From Apis mellifera (Eukaryota > Arthropoda > Insecta > Hymenoptera > Apidae): a stretch of DNA of 64,000 nt. Under the pieces are notes generated by a model. The model did not search any database, had not been told where the DNA came from, and saw nothing but the letters and a program-made list of their open reading frames with translations. Position 1 is the first letter of the stretch. Every line of letters begins with the position of its first letter. The DNA lies in NCBI RefSeq assembly GCF_003254395.2, contig NC_037650.1:6572071-6636070 (forward strand), in the 5' to 3' direction. Positions 38,701-49,303 of the stretch are shown here, piece by piece. A program made the position numbers and the translations under genes.

Positions 38701-40552
38701 CCTGAATCCTCGCCGTTCTTGAATGTTTAATACTATTATCTATGTAGACTTATCACCAATCGGACAGAACGATCGATTAGATATCCTCCTTCGATACTTT
38801 CAAGATATATATATATCTAATGTTTCTCTTAAATCTTTTCAAATTCACTGCACGTATCTCCACTGCTTATCACTGTCGCATTCACAAGCACTACCTGTTT
38901 GAGCGTTGCCTCTCAAGTTCAATTTACATGTATAATTAATGAAAGATTTTTAGTTTTATTGAATGAAAGATGGGACAATATTGAATCGATGAGGTTGCAA
39001 CTATGATATCGATTTAAAACCATTCATAGATCACTGTGTGATCACGGTGTGATCTCCGTTCGCGGGATTAGAGTTGAAACCAGCGACTGATTGTCGGGGT
39101 TGCTCGCGATGTCCAACAATATTTTTTTTGGCAACCAAGTCAAATTCTTCGTTCTTCGAGGCGGTGTCGAAAAGCCACGTGCTCATGACGTCATTGTATT
39201 TCCAACCAATCTTGAATAAGTTTGGGCGGTTCTTGGCAAGCACGTGCGTTTCTGGAAGGAGCCCCTAATGATCTCGTACAACGAGACGGTAGCAGTCACT
39301 AAACGGTGGTAATGAGGTATCCATAAATTTCTGTCACCGCTGTGAAATGCTATTTAATAATTGTCTTGACGGAAGCCGAATGCAATTTGATATGAATTTT
39401 CAATCTGTTGCATTTATATCGAATATACGCTCGTAAGAATTCCTTATCGGATGAAACTTAAACTTGAAAAAAAAATCAACACGATTAATTTCTTTTTAAT
39501 AATTGATCGATATAGCGGTGGAAAAAATATCGAAGCAATAAAAAATGCATGTGCGATATAATATGCGAAATATTAAGCACGATCGGTTTATCGTTAATAA
39601 AATATAGCAGAATAATAATCCCGATTTCGTCAAAGGTCGATGAATTTATATAATATATAAAATTCTACGATAAGTTTATCGTTTATACTCGGAGAACGAT
39701 GTATAATCATTCGCACGTTTAATAAGATTATTAAACGTACAATTGCATGTATTAAAGAGACGATGATAGAGATGATAAAATGATACAAGAATTGTTGACA
39801 GATGTGAAACTTGGCTGCGATTATACGAACTAGCAATATACATTGCAGAAATTTGTTTCAAACTTATACCAGCCAACTTGTGATTCTTCTGAATAAATCG
39901 GAACAGGAAATATTTGCTTTCAGCTAAGTTTCGATTTCAAATATATCGTATTCTTCTTTTGCATTAATTTTTCTAACAAGGGAATCAAAAAGGGAAGAGT
40001 AAGATAAAATTTCATATTTTATTACTTTTAAAATTAATGAATAATGTTCATGATCACGAACATGGCAGAATAGTAAGTTGTTGAAAGGACGAGTAGGTGT
40101 GTCCGTAAGATCATGTTACCCGAACGACACTCCTCTCACAGGTTCTGCAATATGTTACGTTGCCAGAAAGCTGACACTTTTAAACGAACAAGTCAGCCAA
40201 AATGTTTGTTAATTTTACGCTTAATTGGTGCCACAATCGACAGCGTCTAAGGTAGGAAAGATGTAAATTATCGGTTCGCTCGAACGTGTCAACCGCAGAA
40301 CAAGACGGTAGATATATTTTTCTGGCATTTATTTTCCCTCGCCTTGAACATATTTTTGGAATCGTGTTTCGCTAGACAAAAAAATCACGCGTCACGATTC
40401 CATGTTCTCACCGTTGTATCAAATTGTCGTGTATCATCTTACTTAATTATTTAACGCCATTAACAACATACGTTTCCGGGAATCGCGGGACAATAATCTA
40501 AAGATGGGTTTAGAATGGGTTAGAGAATAAAAACTCATAATTTGTGTAGATG

Positions 40553-40593
<41 letters not shown>

Positions 40594-41170
40594 TTTATTC
40601 ATATCTTAACAGAATAAAAGCCTTCTAATTGATACATTTTGCATTTTATCATAAAATAAAACGTAACATCGTTTGCTATTCTTAGTACAATTCTTGTTAC
40701 CCAAAAATATATCATAACGTTGATTAATGTGATATGACAAAATAATTTTTATTTCATAAGAAATCTCAAAACATATATATATACTAACAAAATCTTTGAT
40801 GCTCTATACGAATATAGGGATGTGTATTCGAGTTTATCTGTTATATTGTAATTTTTGGTCCTTATATTCTTTGCAACTTATTAAAGTAAGTTATAAGATT
40901 TGACATTTAATAGGGTGATGTTAGATTATAAAATATTCAGTGAACGTACAACACAAATAAACTTTTTCTTTAAATAAAATGGTTCGTTGACTCGAGCATA
41001 TCGTATCATCATAATTATGGTAGTAATAACATGACACTCGATTGTAATGCAATAGAGAACAGAAAGGTATAAAAGTTTAACAAAATAATTCGATTTTCAA
41101 TCGAAGATTTCTGTTGCATATCTAAGATTAGTGAAATAGTAAAGCCTGTTAAAACTTTATTGATTTATAA
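38701..41170. other. Intergenic, 5' flank of the homeobox gene
   Basis: AT-rich DNA with no supportable gene. Includes a long TA run (about 40557-40584) followed by a T tract. The 5' UTR and promoter of the homeobox gene should lie at the left edge, but no core element stood out. Confidence 0.6.
40557..40584. repeat. (TA)n microsatellite followed by T tract
   Basis: About 14 TA units, then a run of T. Confidence 0.9.
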
Positions 41171-41174
41171 TAAT

Positions 41175-43415
41175 CTACATTTGTTGCGTTGAATTACCAT
41201 TCCATGTATTATTTTCATCGTTATCATCCCCACCTGATTGAAGTCTATGTATATTCCCTTCAGTTTTTATGGTTGTACTTCCTTGATTACCCAAATACCT
41301 TCTAACTAAACTAAATTTAACAATTATATTAAATGTTTGCAATTCATATTTCATATTTATGCAAATATTTTTATAAATTGTGAAACCTACCCTGATGTAC
41401 TGGCAAAATTCTGAATGTTTGGTGAGATTGATCCCCCTGCATTATTACTATCCTTTTTTTCAATAGCATTGCCCGATTGCTTCGATGTATTTTTTCGTAT
41501 ACCTCCGCTAAAATAACCTATTATGTAATAGTACACAGCTGTGAAAATTGCAAAAGTGGACCATACGAGTCGTGGTACAATACCAACATCTTGCGTAGAT
41601 GTCACAGTAGTTGTCACGTTCGACTGAAATTATAAATCAAGACAATAAGGAGTATTTTATATATATACGATAAAAATTTAAAATTTTTCATATAAATTGA
41701 AATTACGTTTTTCAAAGGCAGGATTAAGATAACCGCTGTAGGAACTAATTCCAATTCTAAAAGGGTTTTATCATCATCCTCAGGCATTAATTCCCGTCTA
41801 GGGAAAGAGGTGGACATCGCAAATTGACGGAATGGTAAATTAATATTCTGAACAACGTAAGTACGCAAATCGCGTAAAGTATTTGTTGGTTCAAATTGTG
41901 CGATGTAAGGATTGCCTGATGGCAACCGAAATTGTATTCTACTGACAGTTGCCGTTGATATTGATGGTTCAGATGGTTCTGACGACTCAGATTGTTGTTG
42001 AACATGTTGCTACGTTTCGTAAAATTATATTTTATCGATATATAAAATGATAAATTTAACGAAAAATTTTCTTTTTTCGTAAAAAAAATTATACACACCT
42101 GTTGCATTGCTAGTTCTTTTTGTTTTCTTTCTAATTTATCTTGAGCAATTTGTTGTAAAACTTTTTCTCTAGCTGCTGCATCAGCAGCTTTTTCCCTCAT
42201 TCTTTCCTCATAAGCTTGTTTCATTTCTAAATCTTGTTGCTTTTGTCGCAATTTTTGTACATCGCGGCCGATTTTGCGACGTTCTATTTCCCTTTCTCTT
42301 TCTTTCCTTTCTTCTTCTTCCAAACGTTGTTTATTTTGCAACATTATTAACTGTTGTGCTCTTGCTCTTTTTTCCTAAAAATATATAATGTTTTAATATT
42401 TTTAATCAATATAAATGTTTAAATGAAAAATTCCAAAATAATTCTTCTAATAATTCATACTTCTGCTGTTAATTCTTTAGTAGATGTTTCCTTTGTTTCA
42501 TTGACAGATTTTGATGGTTCTTTTAAACTTGTAGATGGTTCTTCCTTAATATCATCTTTAATTATATTATTACTCTCATTTTCTGGTGTAGATTGAGCTA
42601 ATGGTACTTCTACATTTGATTCCATTACATTATCATCTTTTTTATCTTCTTCAATCTTTACATTAGAATTAATACTGGTTGCAGCAGCTTTTTGTTCTGC
42701 ATCTATCAAATTGATAGATGCATTTTTATTCTTTCCTACTTTTGTTAAGACTAAATCAATTTTAGTAGCTAAATCATTTGCTGTCGTGCTACCAGCAATA
42801 ATTTCCAAAGGTGTGCCATTTTCACCAATAAAGAATAAAGATGGCACAGGCACCAATTGATCTAATCAATCGCTTAGGAAAATATATAATTTTATTAAAA
42901 TTTATGTATTATGTAGAATTCTAATAACGCATATGCACATATACATAATACATATATATATATATAAATCAAAGCTTTTTATATAACCATTATATCAAAG
43001 GATACAAATCTGGGCAAAAAATCTGTAAGTCTCAGATCCACTTTCTAATCGTATTGCTACAAAATGTTCTTGTTCCAAGCGGCAAGAAACTTCTGTAGCA
43101 TTGATTGCTTCGGCAACTTGTGCAGATGTATCATCTTTTCCTATAAATATGGATTACAAGGTTATTTATTTTATAATAATAAAGCATGCAAACTATAATT
43201 ATCAAGACAGAAAATATAAAAAAAGAAAAGTTTTTAAAATGTTTCTAATCATAAATAAAAGTTAATATTAATGAAAAATATATAATAATAGATTGAACAA
43301 TAACTTAACCTAACATTACAAATATGTATATACCTTCGATAAAAACGACAAAAATTGCTTTCCTGGATTTTGAGGTTGCCACTGCTTCATTGATACTACC
43401 TTCAAACCACTTCAT
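41175..43415 (-). CDS. UBXN4: UBX domain protein 4 (erasin), ER-associated p97 adaptor
   Basis: Seven exons, from the start: 43415-43334, 43140-43006, 42861-42461, 42374-42099, 42009-41707, 41623-41391 and 41301-41175, joining in frame to 518 residues, like vertebrate UBXN4 (about 508). Residues 1-130 form a UAS/thioredoxin-like domain (MKWFEGSINEAVATSK, VPSLFFIGENGTPLEIIAGS). A Ser/Glu-rich linker and a charged coiled coil (about 207-298) follow, then the UBX domain (about 319-396) with the p97-binding FPR loop in STSFPRREL. A hydrophobic hairpin (about 414-437, FAIFTAVYYYIIGYF) anchors it in the ER membrane. The C-terminus NNTWNGNSTQQM is strongly conserved in the family. The known role is recruiting p97/VCP to ER-associated degradation. 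The exon 2 donor (ATTT|GTATCC) is weak but gives the homologous sequence. At exon 7 the second of two tandem AGs is required to avoid a stop. Confidence 0.95.
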
Positions 43416-43960
43416 TTTTTTTGCAAAATTAACAATATCTGTATTTTATTGTGCTATCAATTAATAATGACGTAATGAAAAAATGGTTTAATCACTAGAA
43501 ATTTTCTTCAAATCTTGACGTTTCAGAATGTAAGTAAGGTTTGGGTAGGTAACCATTGGATTGTGTTAATGAATTAATCCATTATGTTGGGAATGACTAT
43601 CAGTTTATTTTCTCTTTAATTTAATACAATATATAGTAAGGTAAATGATATAAATATCTTTAATCAAAATATTGTAGAAATTTGTAAAAATAACCCTTAT
43701 GAAATATAAGTCAATGTCACATAACAATGTCATATATTAGTTATTCGTCAATTGAAGATAAGACTTTCATTATTAAATCGATGAAATTTTCGTTAGTTGA
43801 AAGACAGCCTTTAAAATTGAAGGTTAAATACGAACCAGTGGATTCGAACCATTTCAATGTGTTCAGTGTATAAATAAGGATGCGAGTTAATGAGTGAAGA
43901 ACATATAAAATTATTTATAAGCATTTATTATTTTTGTTTTAAGAAGAATATAATTAAATA
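43416..43960. promoter_or_regulatory. Shared divergent promoter of UBXN4 and mRpL10
   Basis: Only 545 bases separate the two start codons, so both 5' UTRs and promoters must lie here unless transcripts overlap. I see no clear TATA box or other named element. Confidence 0.6.
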
Positions 43961-46900
43961 ATGGCTCATTTTATAAAGAAAGGTAAGTTTTAATATTCTA
44001 ATCTTTTCTTAATATGATTACAAATACATTCCTTCAATTATTGAAAATGAAGCGGTACAAATAGGTTATTTTGTTGGCCACACTGTTTGTATCGCCATAT
44101 TTCTTACATTCCATTGAATTGTCAGAAGGAATAGTGGAATAAAATGTGGTAATGGCGAGTGCGTCTGTTCCGCATATTTGATGTTGTGATAAAGTTGGGC
44201 GTACGCGTCCGCCTTATCAATCGTGACAAAGTTTTTTTATTTCGAATATGTCTACTTAATTTTGATATATACACTTAGTTTTTAAAGAAATTTAACCGAC
44301 AATAAAAAAAATAAAGTGTCCAGTGTACAATGTCGGTGATTCATTATCGGAATATGGAAGTATACGACAGATAATAGAAGATAATCGTGTTATAGAAAAG
44401 AAATTTATAATTTTATATATTTCATAACACGTGCAATTGTTTGATTATATTCGTTTTGTAATACATAAAATAGTATTTCAAACGTGCTATTGTATTAGAA
44501 ATAATCAATAAATGCTTGTAAACGTATAACAAGATAATATGAAATCGGAACGAACATGAAGGTAACTGTGTGTTTCGACAACGTCCGGGTGGTGGTTCCT
44601 TGTGGGGATGGAACCCTACTGGTTAAAGATTTGATGCATGAGGCTACTCTAAGGTATAAAAAGGCAACTGGAAAGAACGATAATACATTAACTATAAATA
44701 GTTTATCTTCCTTAACTGGAGGTGGTCTCTTGGATCCAGATGATAGGTTATGTGATGTAGCTGATGATAGAGAACAGATTGTTGCTCATTTCGTGAGTTC
44801 TGATGTTTCGCATGCTGGTGGTGATGGAGCAAGTTCAGTTGGAACAAATAGTCCTGATTTTTTTCATTCAGATAGTAAAGAACCGACTTATACAATTGAT
44901 ACACATTCCTCAATTCCTATCAATGCTATTAAAAGAGAAAGTACCAAAAGATTATCAATGCATGCATTATCAACCAGAGAGCCATGTTTAACTACATATT
45001 CTGCTCAGTCCCTTCCCAGAGAGTCTCGGCGTAGAGAACCATTGGGACAAGATGCCAAAGTGTCATTTGAATATATAAATGCCAATATAGAATCAGGAGA
45101 TCAAGGAGAAATTCGAGAAATTGTGATAAAGAATGAAGCAGGACCACTGGGGCTTCATGTGGTGCCATGTTATGATTTGTTGGGTAATGATCAGGGACTA
45201 AGAGTTGAAGGCATTGAACCAAATGGCAGAATTGCTAGAGACGGTCAAATTGATTTGCACGATAAGATTATAAAAATAAATGGTCACAATCTATTGCATA
45301 TACCATTTTCTAAAGTGCAAGAGATTTTTCGTACCTGTATGACTGAATCATGTTTACAAATTTCTATAGTGAAACATAAAAAGTCACATGAGAAGTCATT
45401 ACATAAAAATCATAGTAATACTAGTGGAGGATCAGAAAAGGAAATCGACGATAATGTTAAAAGACTTCAATGTAGCAATTATAATTTGTTGCAGACTGCT
45501 AATACCCGTAAGATTGGACGTATGATAGAGATAGAATTAACAAAAGGGAGTAATGGTCTTGGATTTAGCGTCACAACACGTGATAATCCTGCAGGAGGCC
45601 ATTGTCCGATATATATTAAAAATATATTACCAAAAGGTGCTGCAGTCGAAGATGGTAGATTAAGGCCAGGAGATAGATTATTGGAGGTAAATAATAAAGA
45701 AATGACTGGTAAAAGTCAAGCAGAAGTGGTTTCGCTTCTGAGAAGTATTCCACCTGGTGGAAAAGTAAGAATGGTGGTATCACGCCAGGAAGAAATTTCT
45801 TCAAGCATTCCAGATTCTCATTCTCACGTTACTTCCACAAGTCAAGCCTCAGAAACTACTGATAATTCAAAATATTGGAATGCATTGAATGCATCACCAA
45901 TAAAAAAGAACGCTGAAGTGCAAGATAAAATTAATACCCATAACTACGATAAATGCACATTTAAACCGGTGAAATCTTCAGAAGATATTGTTTTATCACC
46001 ACGTAAAAATCGTATGATATTGACTTTAGATATACCAGTACACGATTCAGAGAAAGCTGGATTAGGTGTTAGTGTTAAAGGAAAGACTACGAATACAGAT
46101 GAAAACACTAATATGGATTTAGGAATTTTTATTAAAAGTGTCCTTCATGGAGGTGCAGCCTCTAGGGATGGAAGATTAAGGACCAATGATCAATTGCTCA
46201 ATGTAAATGGGGTATCATTATTAGGATTATCAAACTCGGATGCAATGGAAACACTGAGAAGAGCGATGCTCAATACAAACAGCTCTTTAACTGGAGTGAT
46301 CACTCTCACGATAGCCAGGAGGATATCTTCCTATGATGGAAATGAAAAAAATTTGTCGGAAAACTTATCTTCTCAGTGTAAACTGGAATCAGCCAACAGT
46401 ATATACATATCTGATTCCACGAAAGCCAGCGAGGGGAGGGTAAAAGAGAAGAACAATTTGAATTCCCAATCAGATATCTTGGACAATGGTGGACTATTGT
46501 CTTGCGTTATGGCGTCACCGTGGAATCCAGTTATCGATAGATTAACCGAACAGTATAATAAGAATAGTTTAAGGAATGAAAGTTACTGTATCGCTACCAA
46601 TAAAACATGGATAGAACCTGCGAGCGTGAAAAAAATTACAATAGGACAGCGTGATGACCGCGCGGAACCAGTATTGCTAGAAGATTCCAATGAACCGCAG
46701 TGCAATGAAGCTAAACGAAACACGGACGATAAAGATAGTCAGTATTCCGGGGATCCGACGTACGATAGTCAATTATCTTTGGAGGAATTTAGCTCCTCTT
46801 CCAATAAGTTTTCCCGCGATGCTTTAGGTAGGCAGAGTATGTCGGAGAAGCGACATGCCGCTTTAGATGCCAAGAATACGGATACTTATAAGAGAAATAA

Positions 46901-47636
46901 AAAATTACGGGAAGGCCGCGAAAATAAGAACCAGGAACAAGCGAGTCAGAAGCATTCGAATCAATCGGCTGATTCGGAAGATCATACCAGGCGGGGGGTT
47001 AAGTCGGAAAGTTACGACAAGAATAAAAATAAAGCTGCCACCGAGGGCAGTACGGCAAGTGAGGGTAATATGAAACGATACGAGAAATCGGTCGATCCTA
47101 CTCAGTCAGAATACGTATATACTATACCTGGATGTAATAATAAGTACACTTCTCCAAGGAAACACTGGCTTGTCGATGATGTACATGGCGAGATAACGAG
47201 CAATAATTTTAAGGATGATCGCGAGGGTTTTCCAAATAGTCGGGGGGATGTGAAGCAAGCATCTCTCAACTCGGCTTTGGATGATCGATACAAACGTTCA
47301 CGAAAGAAAGGGGGAATACGTTCGATGCTTCGATTAGGGAAGAATAGGAAATCGCTCAATTTCGGTGATAGTATAGAAGCTCGTCACGAATCCAGTAATT
47401 ATTGCAGTGGAACGATCAATTATATCGCATAATATACAAAAAAAGAGGGGGGGGGAGGAATTTATAACGTAGATACGGAATTCAAAGTATACATAAACAT
47501 ACTTGTGCATAACACCTAGAAACACATATTATACACGAAATATATACATTTTTAACACCCATCGCACGTATGTACTCCGTCGCATCGTATGTACTTAAAT
47601 ATGTATGATTTGTCCCAAAGTGCCTTATATCATCGC

Positions 47637-47674
<38 letters not shown>

Positions 47675-48836
47675 ATTCTGTATATATATATAATTTTTGT
47701 ATTTGTCTTCAATTCGTACCGATCATATACATGTATCTATTTTTAAAATAAAACTATGCACGTAATATAAACAGTGTGTAAGTTGAATAACCGATAATTT
47801 TAAAATTGGAACTACTATCGATATCTATTAGGCAAATATTTGGTCATCGTTTTGATAATGTTAAAGATTCCTCATAAATTTTAATTTACATCCAAATGAA
47901 GTAACAATCGATACAAACAGTGTGTTATTAAACTTAGGATAATCACGGTAAATAGATATATTAATTAAATGGATATTAATTAAATAGATATATTAATTAA
48001 ATGGAAAAAAAAATTTATCTTCATTTACAAATATATTTGTTTTGTTCTAGCATTTCAATTAACCCCGAATCAATTGTTGTACCAACAAAAGCGTTATAGG
48101 GGGAAGATAAATATTAGAAAACCAAAAATATATTTTAAAAAGCGAGTATTAAACGAACTTTTAACACCCTTCTTTATTAATCCTAACAAGGATAAAACTC
48201 TGGAACAATTATGCGAAAACACAAAAACGAAGGAATTCGAAAACCGTCTTGGACCTTATGATACGATAATAGCGAGAGAAGTTCGTAATTGGTTTGACAA
48301 TTCAAAAATGATTGTTATATTGCATGTGAATAGTATTATGGAATTGGATGTATTCGATGTCAAAGTTGCATTATTCAAGGAAAATATGCACTACAAACGT
48401 TATGGGGCTCACATCGTATCTAATATGATTAAGGATTCCCCTTACGAAAATCTTGCCCCCTTAATTAGTAATTATACTGCATTTGTATTCAGTCCTGAAA
48501 TAAAAATAGCCGCTGTAAATAAAATTTTCAAAAAAAACAAGAAAATGTATATATTAGGTAAGCAGTGGAGAAACGATGGCAAAATGATTTTTTTGTTTAT
48601 TAACAAATTTGGTTTCTTTTTCAGGGGGAGTGTTAGAAGGACAAATACTCAAGTATGATGATTTCCTGAAGTTTAAAGATATTACTATCACAATTGCGCA
48701 ATCAAATTTGGTTCAAGTATTACAAAATGCAGGAGGCGTTAATCTGACTCGACAACTTACACACCATCAGTCGACACTGTTGACACGACTGAAACAGATC
48801 GGTACAAATGAGACAACATCCGACGATAAAAAATGA
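43961..48836 (+). CDS. mRpL10: Mitochondrial ribosomal protein L10 (uL10m)
   Basis: Three exons: 43961-43982, 48051-48557 and 48625-48836, joining in frame to 246 residues. Exon 1 codes only MAHFIKK plus one base before a strong donor (AAAG|GTAAGT). Exon 2 begins AFQLTPNQLLYQQKRYRGKI after TTGTTCTAG. The L10 fold covers about residues 60-200 (IVILHVNSI, GGVLEGQILKYDDF). The N-terminus is basic and lacks acids early, fitting a mitochondrial presequence. In the family it forms the base of the ribosomal stalk with L12. Intron 1 is about 4.07 kb and contains a complete Par-3-like gene on the same strand; the other intron is 67 bases. Exon 1 is inferred from phase, splice site and the short distance to UBXN4. 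A start further down, inside exon 2, is the alternative. Confidence 0.85.
44100..44555 (+). promoter_or_regulatory. Probable promoter and 5' UTR of the nested Par-3 gene
   Basis: A GC-richer patch in otherwise AT-rich intron at about 44150-44225 (GCGTCTGTTCCGC, GGGCGTACGCGTCCGCC) lies roughly 350 bases before the Par-3 start codon. It may be the promoter of the nested gene or the 5' end of the inserted copy. No target-site duplication or core promoter motif was identified. Confidence 0.35.
44556..47432 (+). CDS. par-3: Par-3/Bazooka polarity scaffold, intronless, nested in mRpL10 intron 1
   Basis: One uninterrupted 958-codon frame. Residues 1-80 are the CR1 self-association domain (MKVTVCFDNVRVVVPCGDGT). 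PDZ1 spans about 187-275 (binding loop PLGL), PDZ2 about 322-410 (GLGF), and PDZ3 about 486-588 (GLGV). A region like Baz around 752-772 (FSRDALGRQSMSEKRHAALD) and a basic C-terminal motif SMLRLGKNRK (923-932) complete it. Known role of the family: scaffold of the Par-6/aPKC complex at apical cortex and adherens junctions. The protein is shorter than Drosophila Baz (about 1460), and the Ser-Leu-Glu-Ser-Leu-Gln type aPKC site expected between about 784 and 867 is not visible. Fly and vertebrate par-3 have many introns, so an intronless copy in another gene's intron suggests retroposition. The intact frame argues for function. Whether a multi-exon parent exists elsewhere cannot be seen. Confidence 0.9.
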   Translation: MKVTVCFDNVRVVVPCGDGTLLVKDLMHEATLRYKKATGKNDNTLTINSLSSLTGGGLLDPDDRLCDVADDREQIVAHFVSSDVSHAGGDGASSVGTNSPDFFHSDSKEPTYTIDTHSSIPINAIKRESTKRLSMHALSTREPCLTTYSAQSLPRESRRREPLGQDAKVSFEYINANIESGDQGEIREIVIKNEAGPLGLHVVPCYDLLGNDQGLRVEGIEPNGRIARDGQIDLHDKIIKINGHNLLHIPFSKVQEIFRTCMTESCLQISIVKHKKSHEKSLHKNHSNTSGGSEKEIDDNVKRLQCSNYNLLQTANTRKIGRMIEIELTKGSNGLGFSVTTRDNPAGGHCPIYIKNILPKGAAVEDGRLRPGDRLLEVNNKEMTGKSQAEVVSLLRSIPPGGKVRMVVSRQEEISSSIPDSHSHVTSTSQASETTDNSKYWNALNASPIKKNAEVQDKINTHNYDKCTFKPVKSSEDIVLSPRKNRMILTLDIPVHDSEKAGLGVSVKGKTTNTDENTNMDLGIFIKSVLHGGAASRDGRLRTNDQLLNVNGVSLLGLSNSDAMETLRRAMLNTNSSLTGVITLTIARRISSYDGNEKNLSENLSSQCKLESANSIYISDSTKASEGRVKEKNNLNSQSDILDNGGLLSCVMASPWNPVIDRLTEQYNKNSLRNESYCIATNKTWIEPASVKKITIGQRDDRAEPVLLEDSNEPQCNEAKRNTDDKDSQYSGDPTYDSQLSLEEFSSSSNKFSRDALGRQSMSEKRHAALDAKNTDTYKRNKKLREGRENKNQEQASQKHSNQSADSEDHTRRGVKSESYDKNKNKAATEGSTASEGNMKRYEKSVDPTQSEYVYTIPGCNNKYTSPRKHWLVDDVHGEITSNNFKDDREGFPNSRGDVKQASLNSALDDRYKRSRKKGGIRSMLRLGKNRKSLNFGDSIEARHESSNYCSGTINYIA
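47642..47671 (+). repeat. 30-nt A tract in the 3' flank of the Par-3 gene
   Basis: Thirty consecutive A, 210 bases past the Par-3 stop, on the coding strand. No canonical AATAAA precedes it closely. It may be the relic of a retroposed mRNA tail or an unrelated homopolymer. Confidence 0.85.
47747..47752 (+). terminator. Candidate poly(A) signal of the nested Par-3 gene
   Basis: AATAAA 315 bases after the Par-3 stop and downstream of the A tract. It lies within the mRpL10 intron, so mRpL10 transcripts must read through it. Confidence 0.45.
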
Positions 48837-48922
48837 ATCGGTGCCTGTATAATTGCAAAGATACCTGTATCTATAATTTATTATACGTTTATGATGCACA
48901 CGAAGCTTTAAGTAAAGTACAA

Positions 48923-48998
48923 TTTATTCTCCTGTGCCCTTTGTGACGATGAAAAATAAGAGACGATCGTTGAAAACTGAGGTGTCTCCCTCTTTATT
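48923..48998 (-). terminator. Candidate poly(A) signals of the HOIL-1-like gene
   Basis: Minus-strand AATAAA at 48993-48998 (about 300 bases past the stop) and again at 48923-48928. The second is less than 90 bases from the mRpL10 stop, so the two convergent 3' UTRs probably abut or overlap. Confidence 0.5.
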
Positions 48999-49303
48999 AC
49001 TTTCAATCATTTTTTCCAATTCCATGAAGGACGGTTCCGCGATAAGGTTAATCGTTGAGCAAGCAGCGTATGTACGACGTATACGTAATGTAACTTATCG
49101 GTATCAACTTTATCGATTATCAAAACTCGTTATTATAATATATCAAGCCATTTGATGCTCGGACTAGTGATTCATCCCGATATACACCGGGGACACTGAT
49201 AACGGTATAAAAATATTTTGATTCATGGTGCATTTGCACTCCTTTTCTTCCATTGTATCCATCCGTCGTGCATCGTTGCGGTAATTGTATCTCTTGATGG
49301 TTC

